DNA of 26,042 nt from DATMXT01 sp035560415. Lineage in GTDB: Bacteria; Bacillota; Clostridia; Oscillospirales; Feifaniaceae. Below, one piece after another: positions 1-8,694 of this stretch. Positions within the stretch are counted from its first letter, which is position 1; each line of letters opens with the position of its first letter. The notes beneath the pieces are model-generated. The model ran no database searches and was not told the DNA's origin. It worked only from the letters and a program-made list of their open reading frames with translations. The stretch is taken from NCBI GenBank assembly GCA_035560415.1, contig DATMZG010000119.1, forward strand, positions 1 to 26,042, given 5' to 3'. The translations under genes were made by a program, and so were the position numbers.

Positions 1-2022
<2,022 letters not shown>

Positions 2023-2030
2023 ACCGGTTA

Positions 2031-2059
2031 AAAAAAGAGAGGCTTTTGCCTCTCTTTTT
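2031..2059. terminator. Bidirectional intrinsic terminator between clpC and folK-Nudix
   Basis: The arms AAAAAAGAGAGGC and GCCTCTCTTTTT enclose a TTTT loop. With A-runs on one side and T-runs on the other, it can end transcription in both directions: clpC from the left and the folate genes from the right. It overlaps the TAA stop of the folK-Nudix gene at 2058-2060. Confidence 0.85.
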
Positions 2060-3068
2060 ACTTATTTTTAATGGCCCAGACTTTTAATATGGCTGCAACC
2101 GTCTTTCCGTCACAGATTTCGCCCGACAAGATGCGGTCGACAAGCTCCGCGAGCGGCATGCGGGAGACCGACAGGTACTCGTCGTCGTCGAGGTGCAGCT
2201 GCCCGAAGGAGAGCCCTTCGGCCATGTAGAGGTAGATGATCTCGTTGGTAAAGCCTGCGCAGGGGTAAATGCGGCCAAGCTCGGTAAACCGCTCGGCCGT
2301 CGCCCCCGTCTCCTCCTCGAGCTCTCTTATGCCGCAAAGCCTCGGGTCCTCCTCCGGCTTTAAGGTGCCGGCCGGAATTTCAATGAGCTCAAGCCCTAAA
2401 GGATACCGAAACTGCCGCACCAGCAGCACGTTTCCGGCGTCGTCAATGGCGACGACGGCGACGCCGCCCGTGTGCTCGACCACCTCTCTGATGGCGGTCT
2501 TGCCGTCGGGCAGCAGGGCGTCGTCCCGCCGGACCCGGATGATTTTGCCGTCGTAAATTTTTGTCGTCTCTTTTGCCAGCTCAAAAAAGGTTTCGACCTT
2601 CATGGGTCCGGCCGGCGCCACCTCGCCCTCGGGGCGGGTTGGGGTGAAGGAGAAGTCGCCCTCTCCGTCCCAGATTTCCAGCAGCGGCACCATGACAAAG
2701 GCCCGTCCCGCCATCTCGCGGTGGGGGACTGTCAGCTTTTCGTCCTCGCTCTTATATCCCTCATAGAGCAGAATGTCGATGTCGAGGGTGCGGGGGCCCC
2801 ACCGGACCTCCCGGGTGCGCCCGCAGTCGTCCTCGATGCCGTGAATTTTTTCGAGGAGCTCCATCGGGGCGAGCCCGGTCGAAAGCCGCACGCAGCAGTT
2901 GAGAAAGTCGTCCTGCGGCACACCCCCCCACGGCTTGGTGGAGTAGAGCCCGCTGACGGCCTCGACCGCGGTGCCCGGGAGTCCCGAAAGCCGGCTGACG
3001 GCGTACCGCAGATACCCCTCTCTGTCCCCGAGGTTGCTCCCGAGCGACAGATAGACCGTTTTACGCAA
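2058..3068 (-). CDS. folK: HPPK (FolK) fused to a Nudix hydrolase
   Basis: 336-residue two-domain protein. Residues 1 to about 150 are 6-hydroxymethyl-7,8-dihydropterin pyrophosphokinase, which transfers pyrophosphate from ATP to the pterin alcohol: SLGSNLGDR near residue 8 and the HPPK signature RWGPRTLDIDILLYE at 89-103. Residues 156-336 are a complete Nudix hydrolase resembling ADP-ribose pyrophosphatases (NudF type). Its Nudix box starts at G234 and contains RELEEETGA at 248-256, matching GX5EX7REUXEEXGU. Translation starts at TTG 3066-3068, preceded by AGGGAG at 7-base spacing, and overlaps the folB stop by 8 bases, so the two are probably coupled. The Nudix part opens with a Met (M156, codon 2601-2603) where a free-standing NudF would start, but only a distant GAGGTGG precedes it, so I favour one fused chain. 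Internal initiation cannot be excluded. The substrate of the Nudix half is unknown; dihydroneopterin triphosphate is attractive from context. Confidence 0.9.
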   Translation of the reverse strand: MRKTVYLSLGSNLGDREGYLRYAVSRLSGLPGTAVEAVSGLYSTKPWGGVPQDDFLNCCVRLSTGLAPMELLEKIHGIEDDCGRTREVRWGPRTLDIDILLYEGYKSEDEKLTVPHREMAGRAFVMVPLLEIWDGEGDFSFTPTRPEGEVAPAGPMKVETFFELAKETTKIYDGKIIRVRRDDALLPDGKTAIREVVEHTGGVAVVAIDDAGNVLLVRQFRYPLGLELIEIPAGTLKPEEDPRLCGIRELEEETGATAERFTELGRIYPCAGFTNEIIYLYMAEGLSFGQLHLDDDEYLSVSRMPLAELVDRILSGEICDGKTVAAILKVWAIKNK

Positions 3069-3426
3069 AGGACCGCTCCCTTTCTATTTCTACGGAAATG
3101 TCGGAAAACTCCCCCTCGACGGGGGCTTTGGGTTTGTGCACCGTCACCGAAACCCGCGCGAGGAGCGGGAAGGTGGCAAGCAGCGCGTCGGCGATTGTCT
3201 GCGCCAGCCGCTCAATGAGGAAAAAGGAGTTTTCGCGCACCACCCTGCGGGCAAGGTCCGCCGCCGCGGCGTAGTCGACGGTGTCGGCGATGTCGTCGGT
3301 GCGGCAGGCGGCAAAGTCGCCAAAGAGGACAAGGTCGACGACAAAGGGCTGCGGCGTCACCCGCTCAAAGTCGAGCAGGCCGTGGCAGGCTGAAACCGCC
3401 AGCCCCGTTACGCTGATTTTATCCAT
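3061..3426 (-). CDS. folB: Dihydroneopterin aldolase FolB
   Basis: 121 residues, the normal length for this family, which cleaves 7,8-dihydroneopterin to 6-hydroxymethyl-dihydropterin and glycolaldehyde just before the FolK step. Visible family features are the N-terminal DKISVTGLAVSACHGLLDFER stretch (interrupted here only for length; E21 corresponds to the conserved acidic residue), IERLAQTIAD in the middle and VHKPKAPVEG near residues 96-105, with the conserved lysine. The ATG at 3424-3426 follows GAGGAG at about 6-base spacing. The stop overlaps the folK start by 8 bases. The MFS gene lies 41 bases upstream on the same strand with no terminator between, so folB and folK may now be transcribed from the MFS promoter rather than from the folE promoter. 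Confidence 0.93.
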   Translation of the reverse strand: MDKISVTGLAVSACHGLLDFERVTPQPFVVDLVLFGDFAACRTDDIADTVDYAAAADLARRVVRENSFFLIERLAQTIADALLATFPLLARVSVTVHKPKAPVEGEFSDISVEIERERSFA

Positions 3427-3467
3427 GGCGCGCTCCTCTCATCGACCGCTTGAATGTTCATGCGCCT

Positions 3468-4772
3468 TTACTTGACCGGGGACTCCTGCGGGGCTTCTGA
3501 GGACTGGGGGATTTTATAGTTGAGCGTCTCGGGCATGCTGGCCAGCAGGGGAATTCTGATCAGAATATCAATGCCCACATAGAGCAGGAATACGTACTGC
3601 GGCCCCATCCGGTCGTAAATGATTCCGCTGATAAAAGCCATGCCGGCGCTGACAATGGCCGTCACAAGCTTGTTGAGGCCAATCCACCTTCCCATCACTT
3701 CGGGGGGCACCAGCTCTCTTTGAACTGTCGCCGAAAGCGGGGTGCTTATGAAGAAAAAGCCCTGCAAAACACCGGCTATGACCAGAGCGGCCGGGGAAGG
3801 CGCATAGACGAGCAGGATGTTCGAGAGCCAGAACAGCGGAATGATCATGAACAGCACTTTTTTTCTGCCGATTTTGTCCGCAAGCGCCCCGACGGGATAC
3901 CCGAACAGTACGGAGGTCAGGGCGGCGCCCGTGACCATCGCCCCGAGTGTGACGACGTCGGCCCCTTTGACTTCCTTGGCGAAGACCTGGCAGAAAGGCA
4001 GGATCATGCCCCTCGGAATGTAGGTGACGGCCCCGATGATCAGCCATTTTTGCGCGTTCCGGTTGCCCTTGAGGATTTCGATGCCATCTCTGACAATATG
4101 TAAGCCGGGGCTGTTCTTTGACACCCATTTGTGGTTTGACAGCATGGTCAACACAAGGAAAAACGAAGCAATCGTAGTGAGCATGGGGACATAGAACAGC
4201 GGCCGGATGTCGCTTGCGCTCGACGGGGAGCCGGTGACGCCCATAAAATGAACCAGCATCCAGGCCGACAGCATCGGCCCCAGCATCCCGAGCAGACCGG
4301 CGGCAATCGATTCGCAGACCATCATTCCCTTGGCCCTGTCGCAGTTCACAAGACAGTTGCCGCAGATGGTGGCGCAGCTGTGGATGCCGATGCCCTCGCC
4401 TAAAAAGTAAATGATCATGCCCACTGCGGCGGCCTGCCAGGTCATTGCGAAGCTGTAGGTCAGATATGCCGCCGTCAGCAGCGCCACCCCGAGGAGATAG
4501 ATTTTCTTAGGTCCTGTCTGGTCGATGCGATTGCCGATAAAAGGCGCAATCAGGCCGGCCAGAATCATTCCGATGCTGGTGATGAGGCCGAGCTCGGTCT
4601 TATTTGCGCCGAGCGCTACAATGTAAATGGAAAGATAGGGATAAATCATCTGATACCCGAATCTTTCGAGCGAGGTCCTGGCCACCGTGACTTTCCAATC
4701 GTGTTGCTGCCTCTTCCAGAAAGACGGGATGCCGAGAAAGAAATTCATCCGGGAAGCACCCTTGGATTCCAT
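3468..4772 (-). CDS. Major facilitator superfamily transporter, substrate unknown
   Basis: Integral membrane protein of about 434 residues with some twelve hydrophobic segments, as in a 12-helix MFS carrier. The loop after helix 2 reads GNRIDQTGPKK, and the half-way equivalent reads GALADKIGRKK, both versions of MFS motif A. The frame is open back to 4904, but a good promoter (4827-4855) lies inside that extension. I therefore choose the ATG at 4770-4772, with AGGGGG 12 bases upstream; the ATG at 4746-4748 is an alternative. Nothing in the sequence identifies the substrate. The gene sits between folP and folB, 41 bases before folB, in a block of lower G+C than its neighbours, and was probably inserted there with the DUF262 gene. 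It is not obviously a folate carrier. Confidence 0.85.
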   Translation of the reverse strand: MESKGASRMNFFLGIPSFWKRQQHDWKVTVARTSLERFGYQMIYPYLSIYIVALGANKTELGLITSIGMILAGLIAPFIGNRIDQTGPKKIYLLGVALLTAAYLTYSFAMTWQAAAVGMIIYFLGEGIGIHSCATICGNCLVNCDRAKGMMVCESIAAGLLGMLGPMLSAWMLVHFMGVTGSPSSASDIRPLFYVPMLTTIASFFLVLTMLSNHKWVSKNSPGLHIVRDGIEILKGNRNAQKWLIIGAVTYIPRGMILPFCQVFAKEVKGADVVTLGAMVTGAALTSVLFGYPVGALADKIGRKKVLFMIIPLFWLSNILLVYAPSPAALVIAGVLQGFFFISTPLSATVQRELVPPEVMGRWIGLNKLVTAIVSAGMAFISGIIYDRMGPQYVFLLYVGIDILIRIPLLASMPETLNYKIPQSSEAPQESPVK

Positions 4773-4826
4773 ACCGAGAACATACCCCCTAAAAGTGATG
4801 TCATGAGCTTTGTAGACTAATACATT

Positions 4827-4855
4827 ATTTAATAATGCGACAGTAAAAAAGTCAA
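4827..4855 (-). promoter_or_regulatory. Sigma-A-like promoter for the MFS gene
   Basis: Read on the minus strand, TTGACT (4855-4850) and TTAAAT (4832-4827) are separated by 17 bases, placing the start of transcription near 4820, about 48 bases before the chosen ATG. The -35 is near consensus; the -10 is weaker. It lies inside the longest possible reading frame, which argues against that longer frame being translated. Confidence 0.6.
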
Positions 4856-4905
4856 GAAAATAATTTTGGGCTGCATTGCGCACAAAATTGTGGCATATGC
4901 ACAAG

Positions 4906-4946
4906 AAAAAAGCCGGCAGTCCGATGCGGGCGACGGCAGGCTTTTT
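4906..4946 (-). terminator. Intrinsic terminator-like hairpin
   Basis: AAAAAAGCC at 4906-4914 pairs with GGCTTTTT at 4939-4946, with further GC pairs inside and two mismatches. On the minus strand the stem is followed by TTTTTT, so it would stop transcripts arriving from the DUF262 gene just before the MFS promoter. The T-run on the plus side means it could work in the other direction too. Confidence 0.55.
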
Positions 4947-5259
4947 CTATGGCGGAGATAAGGAGTGCCGAACTGGTGCCCTCTTGAATGCTATTCTTTT
5001 GCCCCTCACAAAAGCTACGGAAAACACGGAAAATCAGGGGTTTCAGAGCATGAATCTTGCGTATTTTCTGAAGTTTTTATTTTAATGCAGATTTAATTCT
5101 TTGCGCGGAGGAATCCGGGCCTCTTTATGTCAATTTGATAGAGAACAATGATCGAGTTCAACCTAACCGAGTGATGTATGCAACCTGCCAATTTTAATTT
5201 TTCTGCGTCTTTCAGTCCCTGACTGCGGGTTTTTAACCTATAGCCTCGGTGATGTTTCG
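4947..5259. other. Non-coding gap between MFS and DUF262 genes
   Basis: This stretch of about 313 bases is A+T-rich. A small plus-strand open frame (4876-5085, 69 codons) crosses its left part and the terminator hairpin. It lacks a ribosome-binding site and family features, and I do not regard it as a gene. A short CAGTC/GACTG hairpin lies near 5214-5226. I see no repeat, promoter or transposase remnant that explains the gap. Confidence 0.5.
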
Positions 5260-6951
5260 CTATATCAATAACTTACGGATTTTGTCTGTAAGGTTAGTTT
5301 TCCGTTTTTCGTAAAACTCTTCAAACTGCTCGATTTCCAAAGAAACATTCGCCGGAATAAGTGCCTGTTCTCTGAATGCGGCTTTCTGAATGTCGTTCAT
5401 ATCGTTATAATAATCAACGAGCCGCATAGCGTTTTTGCTGCCGTTACTTCTGCCCTCAAGTAAGTGCAGATTGGGAAGGCGATTTCGGTTGCTCCGCCAT
5501 TTTTTCCAGTCCTCTGCGGCTACGGACGGGGGCTTACTTCCATCAAAGCGGTCGAAGGGGTGAAGATGATCCTGTTCATACTTGTAGGTTCTGTTTAACC
5601 ATTCTATGCTCAGATAGTATAAAGCCTCGCCGGCGACGCGACTGCCTTTTTCAGAGTTGACAATGTCGTCGATTTTGCCCTCCGTCACCCTGAGTTCATT
5701 CATCTGGTCGAGCATTTCAATTGAAATCTCATAGTCGTAACTATTGATGGCGCTCTTCATCTGCTGGAGTTTTCCGGTTGTGCCTGACCGATAGTATGTG
5801 AACAAAATCGCCCTCAGTAGGTAAGCGCGGATTCCGTCAAGACTCTGATTGTAATCAGGATTGTAATAAACGGAATAAATTATCGGCAGCAGCACGTTCC
5901 AACTGCCTGAAAAACGGCTGACCTCGATCTTCATACCTCTCAACAGCGTTTCAAGATTTTTCAGTGCCCTTTTGAATTCGCTCCAGTTGTTCTTTAGGTC
6001 TTCTGCGATCTTCTTGCTGATGTTGGACTTCACGACATCACCGAACAGCATAAGCGCGGCGCGAATAATAAAATCAGACCCGAAACCGGCGTAAGAACCC
6101 TCAAGCACCCGTCCGAACTCCGTTTTCGCGCTTGGCCAGTACGCCTCAAGGATGGACATTGTGATTTCGGATTTACGGAGAGCCTTACCACCACTGTTGA
6201 AACGCACGAACATTTCAAGCGCGTCATCCTGCTTCATGTCCGTAATCTCCGTGTAATGAATCAGCCTTTCTTCAAAAACTTTCCTATATAGCCTGTTCAG
6301 GGTATCTCTTGCATATTGCTTACTGTCGTTCGGAACATTAGCGATAGCATCCTCAATCGCCTGAAGTCTGGTTGCCGAATTCTGAAATTTGGCTGCCAAA
6401 ATGTTCCTAACTTCAAATTGGGTGGGACTAAGCCTGCCTATTTTTTCGCTGAACTTGACGTCGTATTTCTTGCTGTTATATTCTTCCTCGTCAATAGTGA
6501 GCTTGTTTTTGTTCAGCTCAAGTAAGAGCTTTGTAACAGTTTTCGCTCCGGTTGTTCTCCGTGCGTAGTTCGGTCGGATAAACGCCTCTCCAAACAGCGA
6601 CAAGAACAAGGACGTTAGCCTCTGCTGCCCGTCTAAAATCGCTGTGTCAGTTGTGTTGACATTGATGGTAACTAAATCGTAATTGACACTGTCTGCCTGT
6701 TTTTTGCTGTCGAACGTAACTTCCGAAAGAAAATTGCAGAAATAGGTGTCCCAAGTGACGTTGCTTTCATCAACATGCCAGAACAGAAATGTCGCAATCG
6801 GATAATCAAGCAGGAGTGAATCCCATAATTTTTCTATCTGATCCATACTCCAGACGTACTGCCTTTGAAACGCAGGCATTACATAATTACCATTTTTAAT
6901 ATTCTGCAGAGCCTCGAATATCGTTATGCTGCCGTTTTTTAAGTCACTCAT
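5260..6951 (-). CDS. GmrSD-like type IV restriction candidate (DUF262 + DUF1524)
   Basis: 563 residues. The N-terminal DUF262 (ParB/Srx-like, GmrS) domain shows PAFQRQYVW at 26-34 and the diagnostic ILDGQQRLTS at 105-114. The C-terminal DUF1524 (GmrD, His-Me/HNH-like nuclease) region shows EQDHLHPF at 459-466, then NRNRLPNLHLLEG and the NGSKN element up to about residue 507. In the known family, GmrS binds and hydrolyses NTP and GmrD cuts phage DNA carrying modified bases such as glucosylated hydroxymethylcytosine; one-chain versions exist. A role in phage defence is inferred from the domains, not shown here. The ATG at 6949-6951 has AGAGGG 5 bases upstream and its own promoter (6972-6999). 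It stands alone, with no methylase or partner nuclease. Base composition (about 40-50 % G+C in lines I counted) is well below the flanking genes, which points to horizontal acquisition. Confidence 0.85.
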   Translation of the reverse strand: MSDLKNGSITIFEALQNIKNGNYVMPAFQRQYVWSMDQIEKLWDSLLLDYPIATFLFWHVDESNVTWDTYFCNFLSEVTFDSKKQADSVNYDLVTINVNTTDTAILDGQQRLTSLFLSLFGEAFIRPNYARRTTGAKTVTKLLLELNKNKLTIDEEEYNSKKYDVKFSEKIGRLSPTQFEVRNILAAKFQNSATRLQAIEDAIANVPNDSKQYARDTLNRLYRKVFEERLIHYTEITDMKQDDALEMFVRFNSGGKALRKSEITMSILEAYWPSAKTEFGRVLEGSYAGFGSDFIIRAALMLFGDVVKSNISKKIAEDLKNNWSEFKRALKNLETLLRGMKIEVSRFSGSWNVLLPIIYSVYYNPDYNQSLDGIRAYLLRAILFTYYRSGTTGKLQQMKSAINSYDYEISIEMLDQMNELRVTEGKIDDIVNSEKGSRVAGEALYYLSIEWLNRTYKYEQDHLHPFDRFDGSKPPSVAAEDWKKWRSNRNRLPNLHLLEGRSNGSKNAMRLVDYYNDMNDIQKAAFREQALIPANVSLEIEQFEEFYEKRKTNLTDKIRKLLI

Positions 6952-6971
6952 TTTATCCCTCTTTTACATTG

Positions 6972-6999
6972 TTTATATGGGCTTCAATTAGGTCATCAA
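6972..6999 (-). promoter_or_regulatory. Possible promoter of the DUF262/DUF1524 gene
   Basis: On the minus strand TTGATG (6999-6994) and TATAAA (6977-6972) are 16 bases apart, about 20 bases before the ATG at 6951 and just before the AGAGGG ribosome-binding site. It implies that the gene does not depend on the folE promoter. Confidence 0.45.
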
Positions 7000-7052
7000 T
7001 GATTCACTTAAAACGTTCGACTGCTCTGTAGACATTCTGATAATGCATCTTG

Positions 7053-7097
7053 AGCCTTTGCCATAGGCTTGTCATGGGACGCAGGTTCAAATCCCGC
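7053..7097 (+). other. tRNA-like 3' remnant (T-arm motif)
   Basis: GGTTCAAATCC (7084-7094) exactly matches the conserved T-arm/B-box core of tRNA genes. The flanking GCAGG and CCCGC form a stem with one A-C mismatch. Upstream, AGCCT-TTGCCAT-AGGCT (7053-7069) forms a 5-bp stem with a 7-base loop, like an anticodon arm with anticodon GCC. However, the spacing to the T-arm is 11 bases, and I find no D-arm, acceptor partner or CCA. It cannot be a working tRNA as read. A tRNA fragment beside an island is a common trace of integration, but chance similarity is possible. Confidence 0.35.
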
Positions 7098-7132
7098 CGC
7101 CCTTGCCGCATCGTATTGTCAGCCGGCGACCG

Positions 7133-7810
7133 TCATATCTCGTGCACCCGCACCATGTCGACTCCTGCCGCCTCGGCAAGGGCCGTCACCCGCCGCGTCC
7201 ACTCGTCTTTGGGATGGGGCAAAAACGACTTGCGGCTCGCCGCCACCAGCACCGGGATGCCCGCCGCCGCGAGCTTTGGCAGCCCTTCGATTAAAAGCCA
7301 GTTTTGGAGGCGGGACTTGCCAAAGCCGAGTCCCGGGTCAATCCAAAGGGGTCTCGCGGTGGTCTTTGCAGCCTCGCGGATGAGGTATGCCGTCACCCTT
7401 GCCACGATGTCGGGGTCGGATTTCACATCCCCCTCATTGTGGGTGATGACAAGGCCCGCCCCGAACTCCTCCGCAACGCGGTAAAGCGCCTCTGAAGGGC
7501 GCACGGTGTTGAGGATGTCGGCGCCGGCCGCAAGCGCGGCTCTTGCCACTTCGGGGTGGTAGGTGTCAACCGAAATTTTAGCTGTTGTCAGGGGACGCAG
7601 CGCAGTCAGCACCGGCATGAGCCGGGCAAGCTCCTCCTCGGGGCCGATTTCAATGTAGCCCGGCCGGGTCGACTGGGGGCCAAGGTCAAGAATTTCGGCT
7701 CCGGCCGCCTCAAGGGCGAGGGCGGCGGCGACGGCGTCCTGCGCCGTGAGATATTTTCCCCCGTCCGAAAAGGAGTCCGGCGTGAGGTTGACAATGCCCA
7801 TGTACCGCAT
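7133..7810 (-). CDS. folP: Dihydropteroate synthase FolP, C-terminally short
   Basis: Condenses 6-hydroxymethyl-dihydropterin pyrophosphate with p-aminobenzoate to give dihydropteroate; this is the sulfonamide target. Recognised from GIVNLTPDSFSDGG at 5-18, STRPG at 47-51, SVDTYHPEVA at 80-89, N101, WIDPGLGFGKS at 156-166, SRKSF at 192-196 and RVHE at 221-224. All residues usually credited with catalysis or binding (N8, D82, N101, D158, K194, R221, H223) are present. At 225 residues it is shorter than the usual 260-280. The part between SRKSF and RVHE is compressed, and the protein stops right after RVHEI, without the last helix seen in relatives. The ATG at 7808-7810 lies 3 bases after the folE stop, so the two are co-transcribed and probably coupled. 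The stop is about 35 bases from a tRNA-like remnant at the island edge. Confidence 0.9.
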   Translation of the reverse strand: MRYMGIVNLTPDSFSDGGKYLTAQDAVAAALALEAAGAEILDLGPQSTRPGYIEIGPEEELARLMPVLTALRPLTTAKISVDTYHPEVARAALAAGADILNTVRPSEALYRVAEEFGAGLVITHNEGDVKSDPDIVARVTAYLIREAAKTTARPLWIDPGLGFGKSRLQNWLLIEGLPKLAAAGIPVLVAASRKSFLPHPKDEWTRRVTALAEAAGVDMVRVHEI

Positions 7811-7813
7811 GGC

Positions 7814-8386
7814 TCAGCGCCTGTTTATGATGGCCATGGCCTCGGCGCGGGAGCGGGCGTCGGAGCGGAAAATGCCCCGGATGGCGCTGGTCACGGTGCG
7901 GCTGCCGGGCTTGCGCACCCCCCGCATGGTCATGCACAGGTGCTCGGCCTCGACGACGACGCAGACCCCGAGCGGGTTTGCGGCCTCGACGAGAAAGTCG
8001 GCAATCTGGGAGGTCAGCCGCTCCTGAAGCTGGGGCCGGCGGGCGAAGTCGTCGACAATGCGGGCGATTTTGGAGAGTCCGAAGACCTGTCCCTCCCGGG
8101 GGAGATAGACGACATGGGCCTGTCCGAAAAAGGGCAGCAGATGGTGCTCGCACATGGAGTAGAGCGGAATGTCGAGCACGGCGATCAGCTCCTCGTGCCG
8201 CTGTTCGGTGAAGAGCTTGACGTCCTCGTTCGGGTCGCGGGTGAGGCCTTGAAAGATCTCGGCGTACATGTCGGCCACCCGGGCGGGGGTCTCGGCAAGC
8301 CCCTCGCGGTCGGGGTCCTCGCCGATGGCGAGCAGCAGCTCCCGGACGGCCGCCATCGCCCGCGGCCGGTCAATGGGATTATACAC
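7814..8386 (-). CDS. folE: GTP cyclohydrolase I FolE
   Basis: Opens the folate pathway by converting GTP to 7,8-dihydroneopterin triphosphate. The type IA signature is clear: a CEHHLLPF zinc/catalytic motif, then SKIARIVDDFARRPQ, and later the second zinc cysteine in EAEHLCMTMRG. The frame could start at the ATG at 8423-8425, but a consensus-like promoter (8405-8433) covers that codon. I choose the GTG at 8384-8386, with GAGGTGA directly upstream (7 bases from the end of GAGG), giving 190 residues that begin at YNPIDRPRAM. FolE and FolP are consecutive in the transcript; FolB and FolK, which would complete the set, lie 3.7 kb further on beyond the insert. Confidence 0.93.
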   Translation of the reverse strand: MYNPIDRPRAMAAVRELLLAIGEDPDREGLAETPARVADMYAEIFQGLTRDPNEDVKLFTEQRHEELIAVLDIPLYSMCEHHLLPFFGQAHVVYLPREGQVFGLSKIARIVDDFARRPQLQERLTSQIADFLVEAANPLGVCVVVEAEHLCMTMRGVRKPGSRTVTSAIRGIFRSDARSRAEAMAIINRR

Positions 8387-8404
8387 AAAATCACCTCGAA
8401 ATCC

Positions 8405-8433
8405 ATTATAACCCGTGCTGGACATTTCTTCAA
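8405..8433 (-). promoter_or_regulatory. Sigma-A-like promoter of folE-folP
   Basis: On the minus strand TTGAAG (8433-8428), a 17-base spacer and a perfect TATAAT (8410-8405) are seen. Transcription should start near 8398, only about 12 bases before the GTG start of folE, so the Shine-Dalgarno lies at the very 5' end of the message and there is no room for a riboswitch. This promoter decides the folE start. Confidence 0.75.
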
Positions 8434-8694
8434 CCTCGTAATATAATTAACTGTACGACTACCCGGCAGCCGCCACGCCCTGCGCGGGACCTCAAAATCC
8501 GGCAAATTTCGGGCCAAAAGTCTGCCAGGCACACAGGGAATTTCTGTCCGCAAAGACAGCGCGGCGGACGGCGCGGCTGCATAAAACAGCGAAAAGCGAA
8601 CCTGCGCCGGTTTTTGCCGTCTTAATCCGCATGGACGTTTACCAAAGGGGCGGTCGTAAAGGGATGCGGTCCCGAAAATTTAGGAGGTCATCCA

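Noticed and set aside
2472..3218. Plus-strand frame of 248 codons over folK-Nudix and folB
   Set aside because: The opposite strand carries clear FolK, Nudix and FolB motifs; this frame has none.
4773..4904. N-terminal extension of the MFS protein
   Set aside because: The MFS promoter lies within it, and the extension is A+T-rich and unlike an MFS N-terminus.
4876..5085. Small plus-strand frame of 69 codons in the MFS-DUF262 gap
   Set aside because: It runs through a terminator hairpin and lacks a ribosome-binding site. No signal or domain is visible.
7053..7105. A functional tRNA-Gly
   Set aside because: Only an anticodon-arm-like and a T-arm-like segment can be made; the variable region is too long and no D-arm or acceptor partner exists.
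7556..8446. Plus-strand frame of 296 codons over folP/folE
   Set aside because: It covers two certain genes on the other strand and has no ribosome-binding site or domain.
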